From NCBI GenBank assembly GCA_964531285.1, contig CAZHDI010000011.1:1-58313 (forward strand): a stretch of DNA of 58,313 nt, read 5' to 3'. This document shows positions 33,994 through 42,715 of this stretch, in pieces; the first letter of the stretch is position 1, and every line of letters starts with the position of its first letter. This DNA is from CAZHDI01 sp964531285 (lineage in GTDB: Bacteria; Pseudomonadota; Alphaproteobacteria; JAJFIK01). The notes beneath the pieces are model-generated. The model saw only the letters and a program-made list of their open reading frames with translations. It had not been told where the DNA came from and made no database searches. The translations under genes and the position numbers were made by a program.

Positions 33994-35278
33994 TTGGACG
34001 CCCCGGCCGTATCAGATGCGGCTCTGGGCGTATCTGGAACGCGGCGGCAAGCGCGCCGTCGCGGTCTGGCACCGGCGTTCGGGCAAGGACTCCTGTGCGC
34101 TGAATTGGACCGCCGTCGCGGCGCTGTCGCGCACCGGACTCTACTGGCACATGCTGCCCGAGGCGGCCCAGGGGCGCAAAGTGGTGTGGGACGCGGTGGA
34201 CGGCGCCGGGCGCCGGGTGATCGATCAGGTCTTTCCGGTGGCCATCCGCACCCGGTCCAATGTCACCGATATGAAGATCGAGCTTGCCAATGGGTCGGTC
34301 TGGCAGGTGGTGGGGTCGGACAATTACGACAGCTTGGTCGGGGCCAATCCGGTCGGCGTGGTGTTCTCCGAATATGCCCTGGCCCGGCCGGCCGCCTGGG
34401 ACTATATCCGCCCGATCCTGGCCGAAAACGGCGGCTGGGCGATGTTCATTTTCACGCCGCGCGGACGCAACCATGCCTATGAGTTGTTCCGCACGGCGCA
34501 GACGCGGGACGATTGGTTCGCGGAGGTTCTGGGCATCGAGGCGACCGGCGCAATTGATCCGGCGGTGATCGAGGACGAACGGGCGGCCGGCATGGCCGAC
34601 GAGATGATCGACCAGGAATTCCATTGCTCCTTCGAGGCGCCGCTGACCGGCAGCTATTACGGCAAGCTCCTCCATGAGGCGGAGCAGGCGGGCCGGATCG
34701 CGACGGTTCCGCGCGACGCTGGCCTGCCGGTGGAAACCTGGTGGGATCTGGGCGTGGCGGACGAAACCGCGATCTGGTTCGTGCAGCAGGCGGGCCGGGA
34801 AGTCCGGGTGATCGACTATTACGAAGCCCATGGCGAGGGGCTCGAGCATTTCGCCAAGATCCTCCGGGAGCGCCCCTATGCGTATCGGGAACACTTATGG
34901 CCCCATGACGGGCGTCACCGTGAGCTGAGCACCGGCCTGTCCCGTCAGGATCTTGCCGAAACTCTGGGCATCCGCCCGATCCGGATCGTGCCGGCATCCT
35001 CCGTGGCCGATGGAATCCAAGCGGTGCGCACTTTGTTGCCGCGCGTCTGGTTCGACGCCGAAGCCTGCGCCAAGGGGCTGGAAGCCCTGCGCCATTACGC
35101 CCGCGATTGGGACGAACGCGCGCGCAGCTATCGGGATAAGCCGCGCCATGACTGGGCCTCCCACGGCGCCGATGCGTTCCGGATCGGCGCGCAGGGCATG
35201 GAACGGCCTGATCCGGGCGGCTGGGCCGAACCGCAGGCGGTGACCTGGTCCGACCCGCTGGACCGTTCCGGCTTCTAA
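33974..35278 (+). CDS. Phage terminase large subunit
   Basis: Packaging ATPase and nuclease of 434 residues. The Walker A-like sequence HRRSGKDS (33-40, Lys38) follows a DWTPRPYQ start. Walker B is VVFSEYA (129-135), with the catalytic Glu133. A coupling motif follows at FTPRGRNH. The nuclease domain includes ETWWDLGVADETAIW, which carries a metal-binding Asp. Motif spacing fits podovirus terminases. It overlaps the small subunit and shares its transcript. Confidence 0.92.
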   Translation: MTRIPHDWTPRPYQMRLWAYLERGGKRAVAVWHRRSGKDSCALNWTAVAALSRTGLYWHMLPEAAQGRKVVWDAVDGAGRRVIDQVFPVAIRTRSNVTDMKIELANGSVWQVVGSDNYDSLVGANPVGVVFSEYALARPAAWDYIRPILAENGGWAMFIFTPRGRNHAYELFRTAQTRDDWFAEVLGIEATGAIDPAVIEDERAAGMADEMIDQEFHCSFEAPLTGSYYGKLLHEAEQAGRIATVPRDAGLPVETWWDLGVADETAIWFVQQAGREVRVIDYYEAHGEGLEHFAKILRERPYAYREHLWPHDGRHRELSTGLSRQDLAETLGIRPIRIVPASSVADGIQAVRTLLPRVWFDAEACAKGLEALRHYARDWDERARSYRDKPRHDWASHGADAFRIGAQGMERPDPGGWAEPQAVTWSDPLDRSGF

Positions 35279-35298
35279 CTCAAAAGACCGGGGGTCCC

Positions 35299-35859
35299 AT
35301 GAAGATCCGACCGCTGAGCGAGGCCGGGCTGCGCCCGGTGCTGGCGCAGATGCGCGCGCGCGACCGTGCCGAAGTGTTCGCCTGCCGGTTCGATGACAGC
35401 ATCGACTGGCTTGCCGCGGACATTCTGGCCTGCGAGGCGCGCGCCATCCTGTCCGGCCTTGCCTGTGCCGCCGACGGTGAGCCCGTGGCCGTGTTTGGGG
35501 CCTATGCGCGCACACCGTCGGCGGCCGAGTGCGCCTTGATCGCCACCGATCGCTGGCCGGCTGTCAGCCGGTCCATGACCCGGTGGGTCCACCGTGAGGC
35601 GATTCCCATGCTGACGGCCGCCGGGATCCGCCGTCTGGAGGCGCGGGCGCTCGAAGCCCATGACGACAGCCGCCGCTGGCTCACCGGCCTCGGCGCCCAT
35701 GCCGAATGCACCGTGCCCCGGTTCGGGCGAAGCGGTGAGACATTTGTTCAGTATGCCCTGTATCTCGACGATACACCGTCTGACGATCCAATGAGAGGGG
35801 AGGGCCGCCATGTGCTCTACGCCGACACCGCCCAGACCGCCGCGTCCGCCGCGCCTTGA
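35299..35859 (+). CDS. GNAT-like phage protein (T7 gp13-type internal virion protein)
   Basis: A 186-residue protein with GGGGGTCCC-type spacing before ATG 35299. It has a GNAT-like outline: MKIRPLSEAGLRPVLAQM, GEPVAVFGAYA, and GIRRLEARALEAHDDSRRWLTGLGA with the usual C-terminal strand. Podoviruses often carry such a protein (called internal virion protein A or DUF2833-like) between terminase and connector genes, which is its position here. Acetyltransferase activity is not established for these. It overlaps the next gene by 50 bases. Confidence 0.65.
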   Translation: MKIRPLSEAGLRPVLAQMRARDRAEVFACRFDDSIDWLAADILACEARAILSGLACAADGEPVAVFGAYARTPSAAECALIATDRWPAVSRSMTRWVHREAIPMLTAAGIRRLEARALEAHDDSRRWLTGLGAHAECTVPRFGRSGETFVQYALYLDDTPSDDPMRGEGRHVLYADTAQTAASAAP

Positions 35860-35992
35860 GGATGCCCGCCGCGCCGCCGACGATGAGCGCCGCCGCCGGC
35901 AACGGGCCGGCGCGGTCCGTACGATCCTGACCGGATCCCAAGGTGTTCTGACGCGTCCGCGCACCGCCGTGCGCCGCTTGTTGGGAGAATGA
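35810..35992 (+). CDS. Small proline-rich phage protein
   Basis: A 60-residue protein with ribosome site GGGGAGGG six bases before ATG 35810. It starts MCSTPTPPRPPRPP, continues with a basic helix (RRAADDERRRRQRAG) and ends TILTGSQGVLTRP. Proteins with a PPPP-rich start and the TILTG-type ending are common beside connector genes of podoviruses. Their role is unknown to me. It overlaps the gene before by 50 bases, and its TGA sits in the start region of the connector gene. Confidence 0.7.
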   Translation: MCSTPTPPRPPRPPRLEDARRAADDERRRRQRAGAVRTILTGSQGVLTRPRTAVRRLLGE

Positions 35993-35994
35993 TC

Positions 35995-37566
35995 ATGGCA
36001 GGGAGTATCAGCGCCGATCTGACGCGCTTTGAAAACCTGAAGAGTGCGCGGGCGCCCTGGGAGGCCCATTGGCAGGAGATCGCGGATCATGTGCGCCCGC
36101 TCCGGGCCGAGTTCACCGCGATGCCCGCCCGGGGCGCGCGCCGGGACCGGAAGATCTTCGATAACACGCCGTCCCAGGCACTCGAACACCTGGCCAGCGG
36201 CATCTATGGGCTGATGACCAATCCGGCGAGCCAGTGGTTCGCGCTGCGCTTTACTGATCCCGATCTCAATGACTGGTCCGGCGCCCGGGTCTGGCTGGAA
36301 CGGGCGACCCGCGCCGTGGCCGATAGTTTCCAGCCCGGTGTGTCGCGGTTCTATGCCGTCGTGCCGGGGCTCTATCTGGATTGGGCCGCATTCGGGACAG
36401 GCGTGTTCTATACGGAGGATATCGCCGGGACCGCCCGGCTTTATGACTCGGTCCGCCCGCTGGGAGAGTGCTATATTGATGGCGGCCCCCATGAGGATGT
36501 CGACACGGTGTTCCGGCTGTTCCGGATGAGCGCGCGCGAGATGATCATGCGCTTCGGCACCAAGGTGCCGCGCGCCGTGCGGCATGCTTTCGATGCTGGT
36601 GACGGGGACAGCCGTTTCGAGGTCATCCATGGGGTTTATCCGAACCCGGCGTTCCGGGCGGGCCGCCTTGGGCTGACCGGCAAGCGCTATCGGGCGGTCT
36701 ATATCGACCGGGCCAGCGGTCAGGAATTGTCCGTCGCCGGCTATGACGAGTTCCCGTTTCAGGTGCCCCGCTGGATGGTGGCGGGCGGCGAGGTCTATGG
36801 CCGGCCGCGCGACATCCTCGCCGACGTGAAGATGCTTCAGGAGATGAACCGGACCTTGATCATCGCCGGTCAGCGCGCCGCCGACCCGCCGCTTCTGGCC
36901 TATAAGGAGAACCGGGCGAGCCCCATCCGCATGTATTCCGGGGGCATCACTTATGGCGCGGTCACGGCGGACGGGCGCGAGCTGATCCGCCCCTTTCAGT
37001 CGGGTGCGCGCCTGGAGATCACCGCCGAGATGATCCGCGACCGGCGCGATGCGATCCGCGACGCGCTGTTCCACAGCCTGCTGCAATTGGCGGATCGTCC
37101 GAACATGACCGCGACGGAAGTCCTGGAGCGCCAGGAGGATAAGCTCCGGCTCATGGGGCCCCATCTGGGCCGGCTGCAAACCGATTTCCTCTCACCCCTG
37201 ATCAAACGGCGCTTTGCGATGTTGTGGCGCAAGGGGCTCATGCCGCCGCCGCCGCCCGATCTGGCTGGCGAAGCGCTGGACATCGACTATGTCTCGCCGC
37301 TCGCCAAGGCGGTTCGCCTGACCGAAGCCCAGGCGGTAACCCGCTGGCTTGGCGCGGTGGCGCCGTTGGCCGAGGCCGATCCGGCCATTGCCGACAAGGT
37401 CGATGCCGATGCCGTCGTCGATGTGCTGGCGGAGGGTTTTGCGGTTCCGGCGCGCGTTGTGCGGGGGGCGGATGATGTCGCTGCGCTGCGAACCCTCCGG
37501 ACCGCGGCTGCTATCGGAGTGGCGGCGCGCGATGAGCCGGAGGACAGTGGGGAGGCGCTACCATGA
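35995..37566 (+). CDS. Phage head-tail connector (portal) protein
   Basis: Forms the dodecameric ring through which DNA enters the capsid. The 523-residue protein matches the podovirus head-to-tail connecting family: FENLKSARAPWEAHWQEIADHVRP, FDNTPSQALEHLASGIYGLMTNP, DWAAFGTGVFYTED, PFQVPRWMVAGGEVYGRP, and RPNMTATEVLERQEDKLRLMGP. Two starts are possible, ATG 35989 and ATG 35995. The second has GGGAGA six bases upstream. It ends in an ATGA overlap with the next gene. Confidence 0.92.
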   Translation: MAGSISADLTRFENLKSARAPWEAHWQEIADHVRPLRAEFTAMPARGARRDRKIFDNTPSQALEHLASGIYGLMTNPASQWFALRFTDPDLNDWSGARVWLERATRAVADSFQPGVSRFYAVVPGLYLDWAAFGTGVFYTEDIAGTARLYDSVRPLGECYIDGGPHEDVDTVFRLFRMSAREMIMRFGTKVPRAVRHAFDAGDGDSRFEVIHGVYPNPAFRAGRLGLTGKRYRAVYIDRASGQELSVAGYDEFPFQVPRWMVAGGEVYGRPRDILADVKMLQEMNRTLIIAGQRAADPPLLAYKENRASPIRMYSGGITYGAVTADGRELIRPFQSGARLEITAEMIRDRRDAIRDALFHSLLQLADRPNMTATEVLERQEDKLRLMGPHLGRLQTDFLSPLIKRRFAMLWRKGLMPPPPPDLAGEALDIDYVSPLAKAVRLTEAQAVTRWLGAVAPLAEADPAIADKVDADAVVDVLAEGFAVPARVVRGADDVAALRTLRTAAAIGVAARDEPEDSGEALP

Positions 37567-37880
37567 CGCTGCCGCCGGTTTCTTTGCCCCTGGCGCCGGT
37601 CCTGCGCTGGCTCGCGCCCTGGGCGGCGCGCGGCCGGGCCGATGCTCTGACCGCGTCCTATCGCGCCGCCTTTGCCGGCCGGGACGATGTGCTCGCCGAT
37701 CTGGCGGTGCTGTGCAACGCGGCGAATGTGAGTTTCGCCGCGCAGGATCCAACCCTGACCGCGTTCAATGAAGGCAAGCGCGCGGTCTGGCTTCACATCC
37801 AGGCCATGCTGGCCCTCACGCCCCGTGACCTGGCCGATCTGAAGGAGGTTCTCGATGACGACTGGTCCCATGACGGATGA
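37563..37880 (+). CDS. Bbp19-like phage protein
   Basis: A 105-residue protein between the connector and scaffold genes. The body (DDVLADLAVLCNAANVSFAAQDPTLTAFNEGKRAVWLHIQ and LTPRDLADLKEV) follows the pattern of the Bbp19-like proteins of podoviruses: a compact helical protein with a conserved EGKRAVWL-type segment. The role is not known. It overlaps the connector gene by four bases and the scaffold gene by 26. Confidence 0.72.
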   Translation: MTLPPVSLPLAPVLRWLAPWAARGRADALTASYRAAFAGRDDVLADLAVLCNAANVSFAAQDPTLTAFNEGKRAVWLHIQAMLALTPRDLADLKEVLDDDWSHDG

Positions 37881-38709
37881 TCGCCCCTCGGCACCGGACT
37901 CCGCCGTACCCGTGCCCGCGCCCGAGGATACGGGTCCCGGTACCATGCCGGCCTGGACCGCGGCGCTCGATGACGATCTGCGCGCCCATGTGGAAAAGAA
38001 CGGATACCGCGACGCCGCCGCGGTCGTGAAGGCCGATATGCACGCCCAGCGCCTTCTGGGAACGGAGCGTTTGCCGATCCCGCCGGAGGGTGAGGATCTC
38101 AAGACCTGGGATGGCTGGCGTCATCTCGGCGTGCCGGACGAGGCTGATGGCTATGCGTTCGAGCGGCCTGAGATGCCGGAGGGGTTGGCTTATGATGAAG
38201 AGTTGGAAACGGTGTTCCGTACAGCCGCCCATGATTTGAAGCTCGCACCCTGGCAGGCCCAGGGCCTCTTGGAGGCGTTCGCCCGGTATCAAGGCGAGAC
38301 CTTTTGCGCCGCGGCGCGCGATGGCGAGGCGGACACCCGGACGCTTGAAGAAGCCCTGCGCGGCGACTGGGGCGCCGCCTATGAGGCCAATCTCGATGTG
38401 GCCCGCCGGGCCGGCCGGGCCTTTGCGCAGGACGAAGCGACCCTCGATGCTCTTTGCGAGTCTCTTGGCGATGCGGGTGTTCTGCGCCTGTTTCACAAGA
38501 TCGGCAGTCTGATGGATGAGGACACCCTCGCCGGCGATGGCGAGCCGGGCTATGGCCTGTCGCCGGGCGCCGCCCAAGCGGAGGCCAAGGCCATCGAAAC
38601 CAAGCTGGCGGACCTTCTTTCCAAGGACGATACCGCCAGCCGGATCGAACGGGACCGGCTGGAAGCCCGGCGCCGGTCGCTCCTCGCGCGCGCCTATCCG
38701 GCCGCGTAA
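37855..38709 (+). CDS. Phage capsid scaffolding protein
   Basis: A 284-residue protein that would guide capsid assembly. The N-terminus is proline-rich and disordered. The central part has DDLRAHVEKNGYRDAAAVVKA, LPIPPEGEDLKTWDGW and APWQAQGLLEAFARYQ, which match the scaffolds of podovirus-type prophages. The C-terminal 60 residues form a charged helix (QAEAKAIETKLADLLSKDDTASRIERDRLEARRRSLLARAYP), expected for capsid binding. It lies directly before the capsid gene, apart from a 147-base leader. Confidence 0.82.
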   Translation: MTTGPMTDDRPSAPDSAVPVPAPEDTGPGTMPAWTAALDDDLRAHVEKNGYRDAAAVVKADMHAQRLLGTERLPIPPEGEDLKTWDGWRHLGVPDEADGYAFERPEMPEGLAYDEELETVFRTAAHDLKLAPWQAQGLLEAFARYQGETFCAAARDGEADTRTLEEALRGDWGAAYEANLDVARRAGRAFAQDEATLDALCESLGDAGVLRLFHKIGSLMDEDTLAGDGEPGYGLSPGAAQAEAKAIETKLADLLSKDDTASRIERDRLEARRRSLLARAYPAA

Positions 38710-38713
38710 TCAA

Positions 38714-38856
38714 AGGGTTCCGGGCAGCCCGGTCCAGGCCGGGTCCGTGACCGCAGGGAAAGACCGCCGTGTCCGGCCGCGCGTGGCCGAGGGCGAATCC
38801 GGCCTGCGCCGGGGAGTTCCGCCTGTCCTCACTTGCACTGGTTGGAGGACTGACAG
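38714..38856 (+). ncRNA. Hairpin-rich leader of the capsid gene
   Basis: Non-coding stretch between scaffold and capsid genes, exceptional in a cluster where genes otherwise abut. It can form three GC hairpins: CCGGG-CAG-CCCGG (38720-38732), GGCC-6-GGCC (38775-38788) and CCGGC-CTGC-GCCGG (38799-38812). A single-stranded purine-rich part (GACCGCAGGGAAAGACCGC) lies in between. The capsid ribosome site (TTGGAGGA) follows. It may be a structured cis element or small RNA. No known motif was recognised. Confidence 0.45.
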
Positions 38857-39726
38857 ATGTCAAACCAGATTTCGACGGCCTTCATCGTCGAATATCAGAA
38901 CAATGTGGAGATGCTGCTTCAACAGCGCGGCTCGCGGCTGCGCGATACCGTCACCCAAGGGCGGTATCGCGGGAAAAGCGGGGTGCCGGTGGAGCAAATC
39001 GGCGCGGTCACGGCCCGCAAGCGCACGACCCGCCATGGCGATACGCCGCTCATCGAAACCCCGCATGACCGGCGCTGGGTCTATCCGTCCGACTACGAAT
39101 GGGCGGATCTCGTTGATACGTTCGACATGCTCAAGGTCGGCATCGGTCTTGAAGGCGCCTATTCCCAGAACGGTGCTTATGCACTGGGGCGCGGCATGGA
39201 CGATGAGATCATCGCCGCCTTCTATGGCACGGCCAAGACCGGCGAGGACGGCACCGTCGACGAGCCGTTCGATACGGCCAGTCAGCAGGTCGCGGCCGGC
39301 ACATCGGGTCTGACGGCGGCCAAGCTCAAGGCGGCCCAGGCCATTCTCCTGGCCAACGAGATCGACCTGGAGAACGATCCGATGTTCTGCGTGATCACCG
39401 CCGAACAGAACGCGGACCTTCTGGGCGAGGGTGAAATTCTGTCCTCGGACTACAATATCGAACCCACATTGCGCAATGGGCGGATCATCGAATGGGCGGG
39501 CATCCAGTTCCGCCACACCGAGCGGCTGCCCTTGTCGGGATCGAACCGGCGCGTGCCGCTTTATGTGCGCTCCGGCATGCATCTGGCGCTGTGGAACGAT
39601 ATCGAAGCCAAGATCACCGAGCGGGCCGACAAGAGCTATGCGACGCAGGTCTATGTCCATGGCTCCTTCGGGGCCACGCGTACCGATAAGCGCAAGGTGG
39701 TCGATATCCTGTGCGTGGAATCCTGA
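38857..39726 (+). CDS. Phage major capsid protein
   Basis: A 289-residue shell protein of the podovirus-type capsid group. Conserved segments include IVEYQNNVEMLLQQRGSRLRDTV near the N-terminus, KRTTRHGDTPLIETPHDRRWVYP, DEIIAAFYGTAKTGEDG, LENDPMFCVITAEQNADLL and LWNDIEAKITERADKSYATQVYV. GGAGGA lies nine bases before ATG 38857. It is preceded by a structured leader, as would suit the most abundant protein of the particle. Confidence 0.9.
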   Translation: MSNQISTAFIVEYQNNVEMLLQQRGSRLRDTVTQGRYRGKSGVPVEQIGAVTARKRTTRHGDTPLIETPHDRRWVYPSDYEWADLVDTFDMLKVGIGLEGAYSQNGAYALGRGMDDEIIAAFYGTAKTGEDGTVDEPFDTASQQVAAGTSGLTAAKLKAAQAILLANEIDLENDPMFCVITAEQNADLLGEGEILSSDYNIEPTLRNGRIIEWAGIQFRHTERLPLSGSNRRVPLYVRSGMHLALWNDIEAKITERADKSYATQVYVHGSFGATRTDKRKVVDILCVES

Positions 39727-39739
39727 TACGGAGGTTTGA

Positions 39740-40231
39740 ATGGCTGAAGAGCATCTCAAGGGCGCGCGGGTGATGGCCACCATCGCCGGGACGCCCGCCG
39801 GTGTCGTCCCCTCCGGCCTGTTCGGCGGGCGGGTGCGGTGCCTTGTGGATACGGTCGAGGTGAGCGCGGCGGCGTCCGTGAACTCGACCTATCTCCTGGG
39901 CCGGGTTCCGGCCAATGCCTATCCGCTTCCCATGTCCCGTCTGTACTGGGACGATCTGTCGGGTAACGCGAGCGATCTCAAGCTCGGTCTGTTCGGCGAT
40001 CAGATCACCGATGATGACGACGCCTTCCTTGCCGGTCTTGATGCCGGCGCGGCAGGCACCGGGACCGCGCTTCTCTCCGAGATCGCGGATTTCGGCAAAC
40101 CGTTCTGGCAGTTCGTCGCCAATCAAACGGTGAACCCGGGCGGCGAGTTCGATGTGAAGGCAACGCTCTACACGGCGGCGGCGAGCCTGGGCGGCACCCT
40201 GTCCATGGAACTCTATTACGCGCTCGATTGA
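39740..40231 (+). CDS. Head decoration-like phage protein
   Basis: A 163-residue protein directly after the capsid gene (GGAGG at 39730, ATG 39740). It is beta-rich, with GGRVRCLVDTVEVSAAASVNSTYLLGRVP, FDVKATLYTAAASLGGTLSMELYYALD and a glycine-rich loop. Position and composition suggest a capsid decoration or minor head protein. I do not recognise a specific family. A terminator follows at once. Confidence 0.65.
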   Translation: MAEEHLKGARVMATIAGTPAGVVPSGLFGGRVRCLVDTVEVSAAASVNSTYLLGRVPANAYPLPMSRLYWDDLSGNASDLKLGLFGDQITDDDDAFLAGLDAGAAGTGTALLSEIADFGKPFWQFVANQTVNPGGEFDVKATLYTAAASLGGTLSMELYYALD

Positions 40232-40253
40232 CGGCGTGTGTGCTGACGATCCG

Positions 40254-40284
40254 GGGGCCGTGCATCGGTGCGGCCCCTCTTTTA
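40254..40284 (+). terminator. Internal terminator between head and tail genes
   Basis: A 7-bp stem, GGGGCCG at 40254-40260 with CGGCCCC at 40271-40277, and a 10-base loop, followed by TCTTTTATT. It separates the head genes from the tail genes, so tail expression could be lower than head expression or depend on read-through. Confidence 0.75.
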
Positions 40285-40302
40285 TTGCTTAAGGAGGCAG
40301 AT

Positions 40303-40905
40303 ATGGCGCTGAGCGCACCCCAAAGCGAAACCGAACTGTGCAACGGCGCCCTGGCTCTGCTGGGCGTCGATGAACGGTTGAGCGATGTGGAGACCGATAC
40401 CGGCGTGACGGCCCGGCGTTGCCGCAGCGCCTATCCGCGCGCCCGCGATGCGCTGTTGACCCAGTATCCGTGGAACTTTGCGGCCCGCCGAGCCAGCTTA
40501 CCCTCCCTGGCCGAAGGGCCCGTCTGGGGGTATGCGGCGGCCTATCTTCTGCCGGCTGATTTCCTGCGTCTGCGCCATGTCCGTCACGCCGATCCCGATA
40601 CGGCCTATGAAATCGAGTCCCGGGACGAGGGGCGGGTGCTCCTGTGCGATCTCTCCGCACCGCTCGATATTCTTTACACCGGCCGGATCACCAGCGTCGG
40701 CCTGTTCGATCCGCTGTTCATGGATGCGCTCACGGCGCGGCTTGCGGCGGACCTCGCGATGCCGGTCACCCAGACCCGGACGATTTTCGAGACCATGGCG
40801 GCGCTCGCGGCCCGGCGGCTCGACGAGGCCCATGTGTCGGATGCCCGCGAGGGCGCGCCCAACCAGACCATGCCGGCGGGAAGCTGGTTCACCAGCCGGC
40901 TCTAA
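40303..40905 (+). CDS. Phage tail tubular protein A (T7 gp11-like)
   Basis: A 200-residue protein that would attach below the connector. It follows the gp11 pattern: ELCNGALALLGVDERLSDV, CRSAYPRARDALLTQYPWNFAARRASL, and WGYAAAYLLPADFLRLRHV. The ending ETMAALAARRLDEAHVSDAREGAPN is also usual. The open frame begins at 40228, but ATG 40303 has GGAGG seven bases upstream and gives the family N-terminus. Confidence 0.85.
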   Translation: MALSAPQSETELCNGALALLGVDERLSDVETDTGVTARRCRSAYPRARDALLTQYPWNFAARRASLPSLAEGPVWGYAAAYLLPADFLRLRHVRHADPDTAYEIESRDEGRVLLCDLSAPLDILYTGRITSVGLFDPLFMDALTARLAADLAMPVTQTRTIFETMAALAARRLDEAHVSDAREGAPNQTMPAGSWFTSRL

Positions 40906-40922
40906 TTTCTTGTGGGGGCATT

Positions 40923-42320
40923 ATGCTCTATCCGGATCAACGCAGTTTCGCCAAGGGCGAGCTGTCGCCCCAGGCGGCGGCCCGCGCGGATCTCGCGGCC
41001 TATGATGCAGGTGCGGCGCGGATTGAAAATTTCATCGTGCAGGTGACCGGCGGGGTCACCCGCTCGCCGGGCACGCGCTATGTGGCCACAACGAAACACC
41101 CGGCGCGCGCCAGCATTCTGGTGCCCTTCGTGTTCTCCACACGTCAGGCCTATATGATCGAACTCGGCGACCGCTATGCGCGCTTTTACATGAACGGCGG
41201 GCAGATCCTGTCGGGCGGCGTCCCTTACGAGATCGAAACGCCGTGGACCGATGCCGAAGTCGGCCGTGTGTCCTGGATCCAGGAAGCCGATATCGTCTAT
41301 CTGTTCCACCCCGATCATGCGCCGCGCAAACTATCGCGCACGGGCCATACCCAGTGGACCCTCGATGAGGTTGCGCTCACGGACGGTCCGTTCCGGGATG
41401 AAAACATCGACAAGCTCATGACGGTTCAGGCATCGGCCGTCACGGGGTCGGCGATCACCGTGACGGCGAGCCATGATCTGTTTCAGGCTGGCCATGTGGG
41501 CGCGTTGTTCCGGCTTGGCGAAACCGATCCGAACGGCGTTCAACCCTGGGAGTCGGGCAAGAGCTATTCACTCGATGAACAGGCGCGCTTTGACGGCGCG
41601 ATCTATGTGGCGAGTGCCAAGAACGGCGATGCCGGGACCGTGCCGCCGGTGCACCGCGAAGGCGCGGCCTGGGATGGGCGCAGCACGACGGGAACGCAAT
41701 GGACCTATCTTCATGATGGCTATGGCCGCGTGCGGATCACCGGTTTCATCAGCCCGCGCAGCGTAACCGCCGAGGTGCTGACCCGCCTGCCGGACAGTGT
41801 CGTCTCCGCGCCGACCTGGCGGTGGGCTGAAGGGGCCTGGTCGGATGCGCGCGGTTATCCCGGCACCGCGACTTTCGCCGATCAGCGCCTGATCGCGGCG
41901 GCCGGCCGGGATCAGCCGATGACCTTCTGGGGGTCCGGCGCCGCCGGCAATTACGAGAGTTTCGAGGATGGACCGGAGGCGGACAAAAGCTTCCGCTACA
42001 CCTTGGCCGCGCGGCAGGTCAACGCCATTGCCTGGGTGGTCAACGCGCCGGTCGTCCTGATCGGCACGCCCGAAGCGGTCTGGGCGGCGACTGGGCGCGA
42101 CTTCGAAGCGCCGGTGACCGCGATTGATATCCGCGCCCGCCCCGTGGCGCGCGAAGGTAGCGCCCTTGTCCCTCCGGTCACGGAAGGCCCCGCGGTGCTG
42201 ATGGTATCGCGCGCCGGCACCCGCGTCCTGGAGCTGACCCATGACGGCGGCCGGGCGGGCTATGGGCTTCGCGATCTGACCATCCTGGCCGAACATATCA
42301 GTTTGGGAGATCCGGCATGA
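40923..42320 (+). CDS. Phage tail protein, N-terminal part of a split stabilisation-type protein
   Basis: A 465-residue protein starting at ATG 40923. It begins with SFAKGELSPQAAARADLAAYDAGAARIENFIVQVTGGVTRSPGTRYV and ILVPFVFSTRQAYMIELGDRY, the standard start of a large podovirus tail protein of about 700-800 residues. It ends at GYGLRDLTILAEHI, the point where intact relatives go on into the C-terminal region. Here that second half is encoded by the gene at 42712, beyond a small inserted gene that overlaps this stop by four bases. Confidence 0.78.
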   Translation: MLYPDQRSFAKGELSPQAAARADLAAYDAGAARIENFIVQVTGGVTRSPGTRYVATTKHPARASILVPFVFSTRQAYMIELGDRYARFYMNGGQILSGGVPYEIETPWTDAEVGRVSWIQEADIVYLFHPDHAPRKLSRTGHTQWTLDEVALTDGPFRDENIDKLMTVQASAVTGSAITVTASHDLFQAGHVGALFRLGETDPNGVQPWESGKSYSLDEQARFDGAIYVASAKNGDAGTVPPVHREGAAWDGRSTTGTQWTYLHDGYGRVRITGFISPRSVTAEVLTRLPDSVVSAPTWRWAEGAWSDARGYPGTATFADQRLIAAAGRDQPMTFWGSGAAGNYESFEDGPEADKSFRYTLAARQVNAIAWVVNAPVVLIGTPEAVWAATGRDFEAPVTAIDIRARPVAREGSALVPPVTEGPAVLMVSRAGTRVLELTHDGGRAGYGLRDLTILAEHISLGDPA

Positions 42321-42715
42321 CCAATACCGTGTATCCGAGCGCACGCGATGCGTTCCTGACCGGCGAACTCGATCTGTTGGATCAGGTGATCCGCCTGACG
42401 CTGATCGACACCGCCGCCTATGCCTATAGCGATAGCCATACGACCCGGGCGGATCTTCCGGGGGCGGCGCGGATCGCGGAGGGCATCCTGACGGTCAAAT
42501 CCGTGAGCGGCGGCGTGTTCAGCGCGGGCGATGTCACGCTCTCATCGGTTACCGGCAATGAGGCCGAAGCGATTGTGCTGTGGCAGGACAGCGGCACGGA
42601 GAGCACCTCGCGGCTGATCGCCTATCTCGACACGGCCCTGGCCGGGCTGCCGGTGACACCCAATGGCGGCGATATCACCATCGCCTGGCCGAACGGCGGA
42701 GTGCTGAGCTTATGA
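42317..42715 (+). CDS. Small phage protein inserted between the split tail genes
   Basis: A 132-residue protein starting in ATGA overlap with the gene before it and ending in ATGA overlap with the gene after it. It reads YPSARDAFLTGELDLLDQVIRLTLIDTAAYAYS...GGVFSAGDVTLSSVTGNEAEAIVLW and ends LPVTPNGGDITIAWPNGGVL. This pattern occurs in many unrelated tailed phages as a stand-alone protein of unknown role. Its insertion divides the two parts of the tail protein. Confidence 0.72.
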   Translation: MTNTVYPSARDAFLTGELDLLDQVIRLTLIDTAAYAYSDSHTTRADLPGAARIAEGILTVKSVSGGVFSAGDVTLSSVTGNEAEAIVLWQDSGTESTSRLIAYLDTALAGLPVTPNGGDITIAWPNGGVLSL

